A DNA stretch of 64,000 nt from an uncultured Bacteroidota bacterium (GTDB lineage: Bacteria > Bacteroidota > Bacteroidia > Bacteroidales > P3), in assembly GCA_902800395.1 (NCBI GenBank), contig CADCEC010000003.1:124001-188000 (forward strand), written 5' to 3'. The notes beneath the pieces were generated by a model. It made no database searches. It was not told where the DNA came from and was given only the letters and a program-made list of their open reading frames with translations. The first letter of the stretch is position 1; each line of letters opens with the position of its first letter. Shown in pieces: positions 1 through 8,592 of the stretch. The position numbers were made by a program, and so were the translations under genes.

Positions 1-2
1 AA

Positions 3-2588
3 GACATCCCCCAACTCCCAATTACTAATTCCTCATTCCCAATTCCTAATTCCTCATTCCTAATTCCTAATTCTCCAACTCCTTCATCCCTCTTCATCAT
101 GCTCTACACCTCCGGTTCGACGGGTACGCCCAAGGGCTGCCAGTTGGAACACGGCAACCTGGTGGCATTCTGCCATTGGTATCAGAGACATTACGGCCTG
201 ACTTCCAACGACAAGGTGGCCGCCTACGCCAGCTACGGTTTCGATGCCTGCATGATGGACATGTATCCCGCACTCACCTGCGGTGCCTGCGTCCACATCA
301 TTGGCGAAGATATCCGTTTGAATCTGCCCGACTTGAACGACTACTTCAACCGGGAGGGCATTACCCATTCGTTCATCACCACGCAGGTGGGCTACCAGTT
401 CGCGACCAACGTCGAGAACCATTCGCTGCGCTGCTTCGCTGTGGGTGGTGAGAAGCTCTCGGCGCTCAACCCGCCGACCAACTATAAGATGTACAACGGT
501 TACGGTCCGACGGAATGCACCATCTTCACCACCAATTACTGGGTGAAGGATTACGAACTGGACATCCCCATCGGCAAGCCGTTAGACAACTTGAAACTCT
601 ATATCGTTGACAAGCAATTCAACAGACTTCCTATTGGGGCTATGGGCGAGTTGTGGGTCACCGGACCGCAAGTGAGCCGAGGCTACCTGAACCGCCCCGA
701 AAAGACCGCCGAGACCTACATCCAAAATCCGTTCAGCGACGACCCGAAGCACTCTCGTGTGTATCGCACCGGCGACATCGTGCGTTATCTGCCCGATGGC
801 AATTTCCAGTTTGTCGGCCGTAAGGACGGTCAGGTGAAGATTCGTGGCTTCCGCATCGAGTTGAAGGAAGTGGAAGCTGTGATTCGCCAGTTCCCGGGCA
901 TCAAGGATGCCACCGTGCAAGCCTTTGAGTATGAGAACGGCGGCAAGTACATCGCCGCCTACATCGTCAGCGATGAAAAAGTGGATATCAAGGAACTCAA
1001 CGCCTTCATCGGTCAGCAGAAACCTCCGTACATGATTCCGGCGGCCACGATACAGATTGACGCCATCCCGTTGAACCAGAACCAGAAGGTAAACCGCAAG
1101 GCGCTGCCCGCACCTGTCATCCAGGCCGCCGACCACGAATATGTGGAGCCCGTTACCGAGGTAGAGAAACTCTTCTGCAAGATTTACAGCGACATTCTGT
1201 CGATGGACAAGATTGGCGCCACCGACAACTTCTTTGAGTTGGGTGGCACATCGCTGATGGTGACGCGTTTCATCATCGAGGCCGACAAGGCTGGTCATCA
1301 TATCGCTTACGGTGATGTATTCGCCAACCCCACGCCGCGCCTGTTGTCCAATTTCATCAGTGGAGGTGACGTCGACGAGGATGTCGAGGCCCGTGATTAC
1401 AACTACGGCGCCATCAACAGTATTCTCGAAGGCAACACGCTCGACGCTTTCCGAAATGGCGACAGACAGCCCATCGGCAACGTGTTGCTGACGGGTGCTA
1501 CCGGTTTCTTGGGTATCCATATCCTGAAGGAGTTGATAGAACGCGACGACGTGCCAGTCATCTACTGTCTGGTCCGTGCCGAAAATCAGGAAAAGGCCGA
1601 ACGACGCCTGAAAGGCATGCTCTTCTATTATTTCAGCAAGAACTACAAGGAGCTGTTCGGTACCCGCCTCTTCGTCATCAACGGCGACGTCACCACCGAC
1701 TTCACTCAAACAATCCTGCAATCAAGCAATCAAGCAATCAACACCCTCTTCAACTGTGCCGCCGTCGTCAAGCACTTCTCCAAAGGCACTGAGATTGAAG
1801 ATGTCAACGTCAAGGGCGCTGCACACTGTGTCCAGTTCTGCCTCCTCACGGGTGCCCGTCTCATCCATGTCTCTACCTACAGCACCGGCGGCCTATCCGT
1901 CAACGGGATGCCACCAGAGGACACGGTCTACACTGAACAGAAACTCTATTTCGGCCAGCACCTCGGCAACCAATATGTCCACTCTAAGTTTATGTCCGAA
2001 CGTATCGTACTCGATGCCGTTGCATTGCATGGACTCAATGCCAAGGTCATGCGTGTCGGCAACCTCGCCCCCCGCTCCTCCGACGGCGAGTTCCAAATCA
2101 ACTTCCAAACCAACAGCGCCATGGGCCGCATCCGCGTTTTCCACATGTTGGGTTGCTATCCTTTCGAGATGACCGACTCCCCCATGGAGTTCTCACCCAT
2201 CGACGAGACTGCAAAGGCTATCGTCACCCTCTCCCAGACGCCCAAGGAATGCTGTCTGTTCCACCCCTACAACAACCATCATGTCCATTTCGGCGATGTC
2301 ATAGCCGAATTGTCCAAGGTGGGCAAAGCTCCCCTGCAGGTCGAAACCGCTCAATTCGACAAAACCCTCGAAGCTGCCAAGCAGGACCCCGAAAAGGCAA
2401 AGCGTCTCTCCTCCCTCATCGCATATCAGGATATGGCTCACGGCAAAAAGTCTGTCTTCATCAGTCCTGACAACCAATACACCACCCAGATACTCTATCG
2501 TCTCGGCTTCCGCTGGTCGAGCACATCATGGGATTATGTAGACCAGATGCTCGAGACCATCGCCGCCCTCGGCTTCTTCGACCGCTAA
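3..2588 (+). CDS. NRPS module, 5' partial: adenylation domain, carrier protein, terminal thioester reductase
   Basis: The reading frame is open from the window edge, so the gene begins upstream. Core A3 (TSGSTGTPKG) is followed by YGFDAC, NGYGPTECT, GELWVTGPQVSRGYLNRPE, YRTGDIVRYLPDG and the A10 lysine in NQNQKVNRKALP, which is a complete adenylation core. The Asp of FDAC matches the residue that holds the amino group in amino-acid-activating domains. A carrier domain follows with FFELGGTSL, whose Ser carries phosphopantetheine. The last 370 residues are an NAD(P)H thioester reductase (LLTGATGFLGIHIL), which in known systems releases the product as an aldehyde or alcohol. The product may therefore be a peptide aldehyde; that is inference, because no condensation domain or phosphopantetheinyl transferase is visible. 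Odd: the residues before A3 are coded by tandem repeats, and an octamer repeat lies inside the reductase domain. Confidence 0.9.
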   Translation, partial: DIPQLPITNSSFPIPNSSFLIPNSPTPSSLFIMLYTSGSTGTPKGCQLEHGNLVAFCHWYQRHYGLTSNDKVAAYASYGFDACMMDMYPALTCGACVHIIGEDIRLNLPDLNDYFNREGITHSFITTQVGYQFATNVENHSLRCFAVGGEKLSALNPPTNYKMYNGYGPTECTIFTTNYWVKDYELDIPIGKPLDNLKLYIVDKQFNRLPIGAMGELWVTGPQVSRGYLNRPEKTAETYIQNPFSDDPKHSRVYRTGDIVRYLPDGNFQFVGRKDGQVKIRGFRIELKEVEAVIRQFPGIKDATVQAFEYENGGKYIAAYIVSDEKVDIKELNAFIGQQKPPYMIPAATIQIDAIPLNQNQKVNRKALPAPVIQAADHEYVEPVTEVEKLFCKIYSDILSMDKIGATDNFFELGGTSLMVTRFIIEADKAGHHIAYGDVFANPTPRLLSNFISGGDVDEDVEARDYNYGAINSILEGNTLDAFRNGDRQPIGNVLLTGATGFLGIHILKELIERDDVPVIYCLVRAENQEKAERRLKGMLFYYFSKNYKELFGTRLFVINGDVTTDFTQTILQSSNQAINTLFNCAAVVKHFSKGTEIEDVNVKGAAHCVQFCLLTGARLIHVSTYSTGGLSVNGMPPEDTVYTEQKLYFGQHLGNQYVHSKFMSERIVLDAVALHGLNAKVMRVGNLAPRSSDGEFQINFQTNSAMGRIRVFHMLGCYPFEMTDSPMEFSPIDETAKAIVTLSQTPKECCLFHPYNNHHVHFGDVIAELSKVGKAPLQVETAQFDKTLEAAKQDPEKAKRLSSLIAYQDMAHGKKSVFISPDNQYTTQILYRLGFRWSSTSWDYVDQMLETIAALGFFDR
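9..98 (+). repeat. Degenerate 'aattcctaattcctcattcc' repeat in frame before NRPS motif A3
   Basis: Successive variants of aattcctaattcctcattcc run for about 80 bp and read in frame as PNSSFPIPNSSFLIPNS just before LFIMLYTSGSTG. The segment takes the place where adenylation domains normally have a short Pro-Asp-Asp-Leu-Ala-Tyr lead into A3. Related sequence lies between genes at 2593-2629. Confidence 0.8.
1711..1742 (+). repeat. Octamer repeat (CAATCAAG type) inside the NRPS reductase domain
   Basis: Four 8-bp units (caatcctg, caatcaag, caatcaag, caatcaac) encode QTILQSSNQAINT. The same octamer and the peptide SSNQA occur in polA at 20854-20891, and a mirror version (gtttgatt twice) lies upstream of the MFS gene at 59175-59192. 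Confidence 0.85.
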
Positions 2589-2592
2589 CAAT

Positions 2593-2632
2593 CCTTAATT
2601 CCTATTTCTCATTTCTCATTTCTCATCACCGG
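2593..2632. repeat. Border repeat overlapping the typA stop codon
   Basis: The tract ccttaattcctatttctcatttctcatttctcatc fills the 27-bp gap between two converging genes. It runs into typA: the last codons of typA (GDEK and the TGA stop) are written by the repeat. Confidence 0.7.
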
Positions 2633-4448
2633 CGGCTATTCTCGCACGTTTGCGCTCAATTTCGTCGAGGATGATTTTGCGGATGCGGAGGTTGTGGGGG
2701 GTGATTTCGAGGTATTCGTCCTCGCGGATGTACTCCATAGCCTCCTCGAGGCTCATCTTGATGGCTGGGGAGCAGGTGGACTTTTCGTCGGCGCTCTTGG
2801 TGCGCATGTTGGTGAGGTTTTTGGCGGTGACGACATTGATGACGATGTCGTTGCCGGGGCGGAGGCTTTCGCCGATGACTTCGCCGGCATAGACGTGGTC
2901 GCCGGGCTCGATGAAGAAAGGTCCGCGGTCCTGCAGCTTGCTGATGCTGTAGGCCGTGGCCTCGCCGGTCTCCTTGGCGATGAGGGCGCCGTACTTGTGG
3001 TCGTCGAGGTCGCCCTTCCAGGGTTGGAACTCGAGGAAGCGGTGGGCGATGATGGCTTCGCCGTTGGTGGCGGTGAGGAGGGTGTTGCGCAGGCCGATGA
3101 TGCCGCGGGAGGGGATGGTGAAGTCGAGCTGGACGCGGTCGCCCTTGGAGTCGATGGTGCCGACCTCGCCTTTGCGGCGGGTGACGACGTCGATGACTTT
3201 GGAGGAGAACTCCTCGGGGACGAGGACGGTGAGCTGCTCGACAGGCTCGCAGCGCTGGCCGTCGATCTCGCGGATGATAACCTTGGGCTGGCCCACCTGC
3301 AGTTCATAGCCTTCGCGGCGCATGGTCTCGATGAGGACGGAGAGGTGCATGATGCCGCGTCCGTAGACGAGGAGGGCGTCGGGCGAGCCGGTCTCCTCGA
3401 TGCGGAGGGCGAGGTTCTTCTCCAGCTCGGCGAAGAGGCGGTCGCGCAGGTGGCGGGAGGTGACATACTTGCCCTCCTTGCCGAAGAAGGGCGAGTTGTT
3501 GATGGTGAAGAGCATGGACATGGTGGGCTCGTCGACCTTGATGGGGGGCAGGGGCTCGGGGTTGTCGATGTCGCAGATGGTGTCGCCAATCTCGAAGGCG
3601 ACGTTCTTGTCGAGGTCCATGAGCACGGCGCAGATCTCGCCGGCCTCCACGGGAGTCTTGATTCTTTCCTTGCCGAGGCCCTCGAAGACGTAGAGTTCTT
3701 TGATTTTGGTCTTAATCATCGTACCGTCACGCTTGGCGAGGGTGATGGATTGACCGGCCTGGAGGGTGCCGCGGTGGAGGCGACCGACGGCGATGCGGCC
3801 GAGGTAGGAGCTGTAGTCTAGCGACGAGATCATCATCTGGGTGGTGCCGAGGTCGGTCTTGGGGGCGGGGATGTGCTGGATGATGAGGTCCATCAGGTAA
3901 CTGATGTCCTCGGTGGGCGTCTGCCAGTCTTCGCCCATCCAGCCCTGCTTGGCGGAACCGTAGGCGGTGGGGAACTCGAGCTGGTCGTTGTTGGCGCCGA
4001 GATTGAACATCAGGTCGAACACCGCCTCCTGCGTCAGCTCGGGGTCGCAGTTGGGCTTGTCGACCTTGTTGACCACCACGATGGGCTTGAGGCCGAGTTC
4101 GATGGCCTTCTGCAGGACGAAGCGGGTCTGGGGCATGGGGCCCTCGAAGGCGTCGACGACCAGCAGCACGCCGTCGGCCATGTTGAGCACGCGCTCCACC
4201 TCGCCGCCGAAGTCGGAGTGGCCAGGGGTGTCGATGATGTTGATTTTGTATCCCTTATAGCGTACGGAGACATTTTTGGAGAGGATGGTGATGCCGCGTT
4301 CGCGCTCGAGGTCGTTGTTGTCGAGGATGAGTTCGCCGGTCTCCTGATTGTCGCGGAAGAGTTTGGCCTGATGGAGCATGCGGTCGACGAGGGTGGTCTT
4401 TCCGTGGTCGACGTGAGCTATAATTGCAATATTACGAATGTTTTGCAT
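2616..4448 (-). CDS. typA: Translational GTPase TypA/BipA
   Basis: A 610-residue ribosome-associated GTPase of the elongation-factor family, which in other bacteria helps 50S assembly and growth under stress. The GTPase motifs are clear: [15 protein letters not shown] (G1), RGITI (G2), DTPGHSDFG (G3) and NKVDK (G4). EF-G-like domains follow, then the TypA-specific C-terminal domain ([18 protein letters not shown]). Length is typical. It is transcribed toward the NRPS gene, leaving a 27-bp gap made of repeat DNA. Upstream lie long tttaaag-type repeats, so no clear promoter can be assigned. Confidence 0.97.
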   Translation of the reverse strand: MQNIRNIAIIAHVDHGKTTLVDRMLHQAKLFRDNQETGELILDNNDLERERGITILSKNVSVRYKGYKINIIDTPGHSDFGGEVERVLNMADGVLLVVDAFEGPMPQTRFVLQKAIELGLKPIVVVNKVDKPNCDPELTQEAVFDLMFNLGANNDQLEFPTAYGSAKQGWMGEDWQTPTEDISYLMDLIIQHIPAPKTDLGTTQMMISSLDYSSYLGRIAVGRLHRGTLQAGQSITLAKRDGTMIKTKIKELYVFEGLGKERIKTPVEAGEICAVLMDLDKNVAFEIGDTICDIDNPEPLPPIKVDEPTMSMLFTINNSPFFGKEGKYVTSRHLRDRLFAELEKNLALRIEETGSPDALLVYGRGIMHLSVLIETMRREGYELQVGQPKVIIREIDGQRCEPVEQLTVLVPEEFSSKVIDVVTRRKGEVGTIDSKGDRVQLDFTIPSRGIIGLRNTLLTATNGEAIIAHRFLEFQPWKGDLDDHKYGALIAKETGEATAYSISKLQDRGPFFIEPGDHVYAGEVIGESLRPGNDIVINVVTAKNLTNMRTKSADEKSTCSPAIKMSLEEAMEYIREDEYLEITPHNLRIRKIILDEIERKRARIAAGDEK

Positions 4449-4488
4449 CGAAATGACGGTTTAAAAACAAGGTGCAAAAATACGAAAA

Positions 4489-4600
4489 AAAGTTTAAAGT
4501 TTAAAGATTAATGGTTAAAGAAAGGTTAATTTAAAGTTTAAAGTTTAAAGTTTAATGGTTAAAGAAAGGTTAATTTAAATCTTAAAGGTTATAGGTTATA
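4489..4600. repeat. Tandem tttaaag / ggttaa repeats upstream of typA
   Basis: Runs of tttaaag are followed by taatggttaaagaaaggttaa. This longer block occurs twice, about 54 bp apart (near 4509 and 4553). It fills most of the gap between typA and the terminator of the next gene. Confidence 0.85.
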
Positions 4601-4614
4601 GAATGGGAAAAGTA

Positions 4615-4640
4615 GGCGGCCTTTCTTTCGAAAGGCCGCC
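4615..4640 (-). terminator. Hairpin after the 4665-5018 lipoprotein gene
   Basis: The perfect inverted repeat GGCGGCCTTT / AAAGGCCGCC with a 6-nt centre lies 25 bp beyond the stop codon. The T-run on the minus strand is weak. Confidence 0.6.
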
Positions 4641-4664
4641 ACAGAAATTGTCCGAAGAAAAAAA

Positions 4665-5018
4665 TTATTTGAACTGCACAACATCGGCGGTTCCGCGGAC
4701 GGTTTTTTTGATGACGATGCCACCGACGATATACTCATTTTCGGCGGTGATGCGGATGTTGGTGAGCATCTGGCCATCCTTGAGGTTGGCCTTTTTCTTC
4801 ATTTCGTCGAGAACCTGCTGGTCGACGTTGCTACCGCCGAAGAGCACAAGCCAGACGGTGGTCTGAGCCTCAGCCTTCACGGTGCCGACATAGGTGAAGT
4901 TGGCAGCGTTGATGGCGGTACCGTCGCTCATGGCGACAATAGCACTCTGGGTCATGCAGCTGGTCATGCAGAAAGCCATGGCCACGGAGGCAAAAAGAGC
5001 AAAAATAGTTTTTTTCAT
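4665..5018 (-). CDS. Small lipoprotein of unknown function
   Basis: A 117-residue protein starting at MKKTIFALFASV, with signal peptide and lipobox MTSC giving a mature Cys near residue 20. An upstream ATG would add 10 residues (MRPTRIRDFK) before the signal peptide, so I reject it. The body contains GTVKAEAQTTVWLVLFGG and a short C-terminal strand region. It resembles the class of Bacteroides lipoproteins known only as domains of unknown function (DUF6567-like is possible). It is followed at 5056 by another lipoprotein gene on the same strand, so the two may be co-transcribed. Confidence 0.75.
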   Translation of the reverse strand: MKKTIFALFASVAMAFCMTSCMTQSAIVAMSDGTAINAANFTYVGTVKAEAQTTVWLVLFGGSNVDQQVLDEMKKKANLKDGQMLTNIRITAENEYIVGGIVIKKTVRGTADVVQFK

Positions 5019-5055
5019 TTTAAAATCCCTAATACGTGTCGGGCGCAACTTTTGG

Positions 5056-5475
5056 TTAATGAATGATGTTTTTGGGACTGATTTCGATGGCTTTCACCAC
5101 GCGGTAGTCGACAAGCCGGAGGAAGTGGCGGGTGGAGAGGAGAGCGGTGGCCATATCGCCCTGGAGCGACTGGATGAGGACGCCGTACTGCTCCAGCTCG
5201 CCGTCGGCGTAGGGAGGGTCGAGGGTGATGAAGGCGGAGACCCAGTAGGAGTCGCCGCGACGCTTGAGCGAGTAACGTTCGATGAGTTCGGAATCTTTAG
5301 GCGACACATCGCGGTCAAGTTTGCGAAGGTCGCTCTGGAGCGTGCGTGCCAAGGGCGAGAGGTAGGTAGGCTGGCGCTGCTCGAGGCTCTTGCGGGCAGA
5401 CTCCTTGGAGGAGCCGCAACCGCAAATGGAGGCGGAAAGAAACATCGCAAAGAACAACAAATAACTAATTCTCAT
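5056..5475 (-). CDS. Lipoprotein of unknown function
   Basis: A 139-residue protein with signal sequence MRISYLLFFAMFLSASICGC and mature Cys20 in CGCGSSKES. The middle, SDLRKLDRDVSPKDSELIERYSLKRRGDSYWVSAFITLD, looks like a small alpha/beta domain, but I recognise no family. It lies 37 bp upstream of the second lipoprotein gene, in the same orientation. Two further tandem-repeat tracts separate it from the divergent helicase gene. Confidence 0.7.
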   Translation of the reverse strand: MRISYLLFFAMFLSASICGCGSSKESARKSLEQRQPTYLSPLARTLQSDLRKLDRDVSPKDSELIERYSLKRRGDSYWVSAFITLDPPYADGELEQYGVLIQSLQGDMATALLSTRHFLRLVDYRVVKAIEISPKNIIH

Positions 5476-5527
5476 AATATTATCCTTTTTGAATAGACTA
5501 ATTAATATTGCAAATATACGAAAAAAA

Positions 5528-5640
5528 AGGTTATTGGTTATAGGTTATTGGTTATAGATTAAAAAAAATTTGTATTTTTGCAGCCGGAAAATAACGGTTA
5601 AGGGTTAATGGTTAACGGTTAAGGGTTAAGGGTTAATGGA
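5528..5640. repeat. ggttatt and ggttaagg repeats around the helicase promoter and start codon
   Basis: Repeats of ttattggttatag (5529-5560) and of gggttaatggttaacgg (5594-5638) flank a TATTTTTG -7 element at 5573-5580. The helicase ATG at 5636 is part of the last repeat unit (gggttaatgg), so the repeat supplies the start codon. Confidence 0.85.
5573..5580 (+). promoter_or_regulatory. Bacteroidota -7 element for the helicase gene
   Basis: TATTTTTG matches TAnnTTTG. The upstream -33 is poor (ATTG at 5547-5550) and lies within a repeat. Confidence 0.5.
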
Positions 5641-7741
5641 AAGCAATCGGCAAATAGAGTTGGCGAGGAGGTATGTCGAGCAGACAGGCGTGTCGGTGTT
5701 CCTCACGGGAAAGGCGGGCACCGGCAAGACGACGTTCCTGCGCGAGGTGGCGGCGCATTGTTCCAAGCGGCACGCCATAGTAGCGCCCACGGGTGTGGCG
5801 GCCATCAATGCCGGCGGAGTGACCATCCACAGCTTCTTCCAACTGCCCTTCGACCCCTACCTGCCCGACGTGAAGGAGCTGGTGACGGAATACCAGATGC
5901 CGGAGAACCGTAAGTCGCTCAACAAGACCAAGCTCAACGTCATACGCACACTGGAGTTGCTCATCATCGACGAGATCTCGATGGTGCGTGCCGACCTGCT
6001 TGATGCCATCGACATGGTGTTGCGGCGCTATCGTCGGTCGAGCCGTCCTTTCGGCGGGGTACAACTGCTGATGATAGGCGATGTGCACCAGCTGTCGCCC
6101 GTGGTGACAGAATCCGAAAGGAGCTACATGGAGAAGGTCTACCCTACCCCCTACTTTTTCGCCAGCAAGGCGCTGCAGAGGATACCGTATGTCACCATCG
6201 AGCTCACCACCGTCTACCGCCAGCAGGACGAGGCCTTTGTCGACCTGCTGAACCATGTGCGAGACAACAACATAGATGCCGAGACGTTGAGTAGGCTCAA
6301 CGCGAGAGTGGAGAGTGGAAAGAGGAAAGTGGAAAGCGAGCAGGCCATCACATTGACGACGCATAATAGGCAGGCCGACGCCATCAATAGGCGCCATATG
6401 GAGGCGCTGAAGGGCGAGCAGCGCGTATTCGAAGCCTTGCTCAAGGGCAACTACCCCGAGAAGTCGCTGCCCTGCGAGCGCACCCTCGAAATCAAGGTGG
6501 GCGAGCGCGTGATGTTCGTCAAGAATGACTCCTCCGGCGGACACCGTTACTACAACGGCATGCTGGGCACGGTCACGGGTTTTCGCTATGATGACGAAGA
6601 GAAGAAAGAGTATATCGAGGTCATCAACGATGATGGCGATGTTATCAACGTAGGCCATGAGACGTGGGAAAGTTTGCGCTACACGCTCAATGCCCGCACC
6701 AACGAGATTGAACAGGAAGTGGAAGGTACTTTCTCGCAATACCCTCTGCAGGCGGCGTGGGCCGTCACCATCCACAAGGCGCAGGGTCTCACCTTCGACC
6801 GAGTGGTCATCGATGCCGCCGACGCTTTCGCCTTCGGACAGGTCTATGTGGCGCTGAGCCGTTGCCGCACCCTCGAAGGGCTCACCCTCTCCACGCCCCT
6901 CACCGCCGGCGTGGCCTTCGAAGACCGCTCTGTCAGCCAGTTCGTCAGCAGCCAGCCCACGTTCGAGCAGACCACCGATGCCGCCGACGGCTATGAGCGA
7001 CAGTACCGACTGGAGAAGCTCATGGAGCTCTTCGGCATGGACGACCTCGTGCACCTCGCGGAGCGCCTGCGGGAACACTACTCCAAGCTCAAGAATATCT
7101 ATCCCGAGCAAGTGGAGACGCTCGGGAAGCACCTCGCCACGCTCCTCGACCTACAAATTGTCAGCGAGAAATTCAAGAACCAGCTGATGCGCCTCGACGA
7201 AGCCGCACAGAACGACCGTGCACGGAAAGGCGCCGAATACTACCTCGCGCAACTGGCCCTGTTCTATGCTCAACTTCCCGCCCTTCTGGAGGTAGAAATC
7301 GACAACAAAGAGACCGCAAAAAACGTTGAAGAAGCGAGCAAGGAACTCACGGAGGCGCTGAAGGTGAAGGTCGCCTGTCTCCGTACTGTCAAGGAAAAAG
7401 GATATAGCGTACAAGCGGTGCAGAAGGCCAAAGTGGAGGCGATGATGGGCGACGAAAAGAAATCGACAAAAAAAAGCAAGCCGGAGAAACAAGCAGGCTC
7501 CGAAGACATCAACAGCGACCTCGCCACCCTCATCCGCCAGTGGCGCGCCGCGAAGGCCAAGGAAGAGGGGCTACCCATCTATATGGTACTACAGCAGAAG
7601 GCCCTTCAATCCATCGCCACCAATGCCCCGCGCACCCCGGCCGAACTCAAGCGCCAACTCGGTGTCGGCCCCAAGACCATGGAGAAATACGGCGATGAGA
7701 TCCTCGCCCTCGTCAACGACTTCCTCGCTGGAAATCTTTAA
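5636..7741 (+). CDS. Pif1/RecD-type helicase with C-terminal HRDC domain
   Basis: A 701-residue superfamily 1 DNA helicase. Walker A is FLTGKAGTGKTTFLREV (residues 21-37), followed by TGVAAINAGGVTIHSFF, Walker B LLIIDEISM, GDVHQLSPV, and the C-terminal helicase motifs AVTIHKAQGLTFDRVVID and VYVALSRCRTLEGL. The last 60 residues (LQQKALQSIA...ELKRQLGVGPKTMEKYGDEI) form an HRDC nucleic-acid-binding domain. A Lys-rich linker lies near residues 600-625. The ATG is taken from a repeat unit; no other good start is near. Odd: residues RVESGKRKVES (about 224-234) are coded by a gtggaaag-type repeat that also occurs in the aminopeptidase gene. The role is probably replication-fork or recombination maintenance. 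Confidence 0.93.
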   Translation: MESNRQIELARRYVEQTGVSVFLTGKAGTGKTTFLREVAAHCSKRHAIVAPTGVAAINAGGVTIHSFFQLPFDPYLPDVKELVTEYQMPENRKSLNKTKLNVIRTLELLIIDEISMVRADLLDAIDMVLRRYRRSSRPFGGVQLLMIGDVHQLSPVVTESERSYMEKVYPTPYFFASKALQRIPYVTIELTTVYRQQDEAFVDLLNHVRDNNIDAETLSRLNARVESGKRKVESEQAITLTTHNRQADAINRRHMEALKGEQRVFEALLKGNYPEKSLPCERTLEIKVGERVMFVKNDSSGGHRYYNGMLGTVTGFRYDDEEKKEYIEVINDDGDVINVGHETWESLRYTLNARTNEIEQEVEGTFSQYPLQAAWAVTIHKAQGLTFDRVVIDAADAFAFGQVYVALSRCRTLEGLTLSTPLTAGVAFEDRSVSQFVSSQPTFEQTTDAADGYERQYRLEKLMELFGMDDLVHLAERLREHYSKLKNIYPEQVETLGKHLATLLDLQIVSEKFKNQLMRLDEAAQNDRARKGAEYYLAQLALFYAQLPALLEVEIDNKETAKNVEEASKELTEALKVKVACLRTVKEKGYSVQAVQKAKVEAMMGDEKKSTKKSKPEKQAGSEDINSDLATLIRQWRAAKAKEEGLPIYMVLQQKALQSIATNAPRTPAELKRQLGVGPKTMEKYGDEILALVNDFLAGNL
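6305..6338 (+). repeat. gtggaaag repeat inside the helicase gene
   Basis: The tract gagtggagagtggaaagagg continues with aaagtggaaag and reads in frame as VESGKRKVES. The same repeat on the other strand codes for VESGKRKEES in the leucyl aminopeptidase gene at 23774-23806. Confidence 0.8.
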
Positions 7742-7772
7742 ATAATTACAAACCAATATTTTATAATAAAAA

Positions 7773-7804
7773 TTTGCAAAAATAAAATATTATCCATATC
7801 TTTG
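7773..7804 (+). promoter_or_regulatory. Promoter, TTTG -33 and TATCTTTG -7
   Basis: TTTG at 7773-7776 and TATCTTTG at 7797-7804 with a 20-bp spacer fit the Bacteroidota housekeeping consensus and lie 32 bp before the lipoprotein start. Confidence 0.8.
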
Positions 7805-7836
7805 CAAAATATTATTAACCTTTAAAACACACTCTC

Positions 7837-8445
7837 ATGAAAAAAACATTATTCAGTTTCCTCGCAGCAGGAGCAATGGTTCTGATGGTCAGCTGTGGTG
7901 GTAGCGGCAAAAGTTACCCCGAGCATGAGATTTTCGGCAAGGTCCTCGCCGCTCAGCTCGAGTACCACGAACAGGATTCTATCCTCAAAGCCGAAAGGAC
8001 CGACGACAACTGGAAAGGAAACAAAGAGAAACACAAAGAGTTGGTCGAGAAGCTCTATAAAGATGTCGAGCAGGCGAAAGCCGATATTATCGGCCGCGAT
8101 GTTCCCTTCGAGGTGGCTCCTGAGTCGGGCTTCGAGGTGACCTATTGCAAAATTGAGGACGTGAACAAGCTTGGCAACATCGAGGTGAAAGCCCAGTTCA
8201 AGGTGACCGACCCCGAGAAGGCCTACGTGTTTGGCTTCACGAAAAACGAGATGTACGTAAACTTCAGATTTGTCGACGTCGACGGCAATGTTATACGAGA
8301 CAATATGATGCTGTCTTTCAAACTCGACAAGGAAGGTGTAGCGGGTGCCGTGGGTGAGACCATCTTCAACCTCACCAACCATGGCAAGACCGCTAGGGAT
8401 TTCTACCGTTTCGGGAAGGTTGTCTTCTTCACGCAGAAAAACTAA
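7837..8445 (+). CDS. Lipoprotein of unknown function
   Basis: A 202-residue protein with signal peptide MKKTLFSFLAAGAMVLMVSC and mature Cys20, followed by the linker GGSGKSYPEHEIFG. The mature part begins with a charged helical stretch (KERTDDNWKGNKEKHKEL is typical of its composition) and ends in a beta-rich half (FEVTYCKIEDVNKLGNI, KVVFFTQKN). I recognise no family. It has its own promoter and its own terminator, so it is a single-gene transcript. Confidence 0.8.
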   Translation: MKKTLFSFLAAGAMVLMVSCGGSGKSYPEHEIFGKVLAAQLEYHEQDSILKAERTDDNWKGNKEKHKELVEKLYKDVEQAKADIIGRDVPFEVAPESGFEVTYCKIEDVNKLGNIEVKAQFKVTDPEKAYVFGFTKNEMYVNFRFVDVDGNVIRDNMMLSFKLDKEGVAGAVGETIFNLTNHGKTARDFYRFGKVVFFTQKN

Positions 8446-8486
8446 AGCGTTTTTTGCCGGCATCCTGCCGGCACTCCACCAAACAC

Positions 8487-8520
8487 GAGGGGCGGCCCTT
8501 CCGGGCCGCCCCTCTTAAAT
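8487..8520 (+). terminator. Intrinsic terminator after the 7837-8445 gene
   Basis: The arms GAGGGGCGGCCC and GGGCCGCCCCTC form a 12-bp perfect stem with a TTCC loop, followed by ttaaatttta. Confidence 0.85.
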
Positions 8521-8524
8521 TTTA

Positions 8525-8556
8525 TTTGCACATATTATAAAAAACATGTACTTTTG
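8525..8556 (+). promoter_or_regulatory. Promoter of the M13 peptidase gene
   Basis: TTTG (8525-8528), a 20-bp spacer and TACTTTTG (8549-8556), ending 36 bp before the ATG. Confidence 0.8.
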
Positions 8557-8592
8557 CAGTCCGTTTTGAAATCAACAAATTAACGTAACAAT

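Noticed and set aside
2694..3821. Long ORF on the plus strand, 375 codons
   Set aside because: It is the mirror frame of typA; composition (Gly, Asp, Val-rich) and absence of domains mark it as a shadow.
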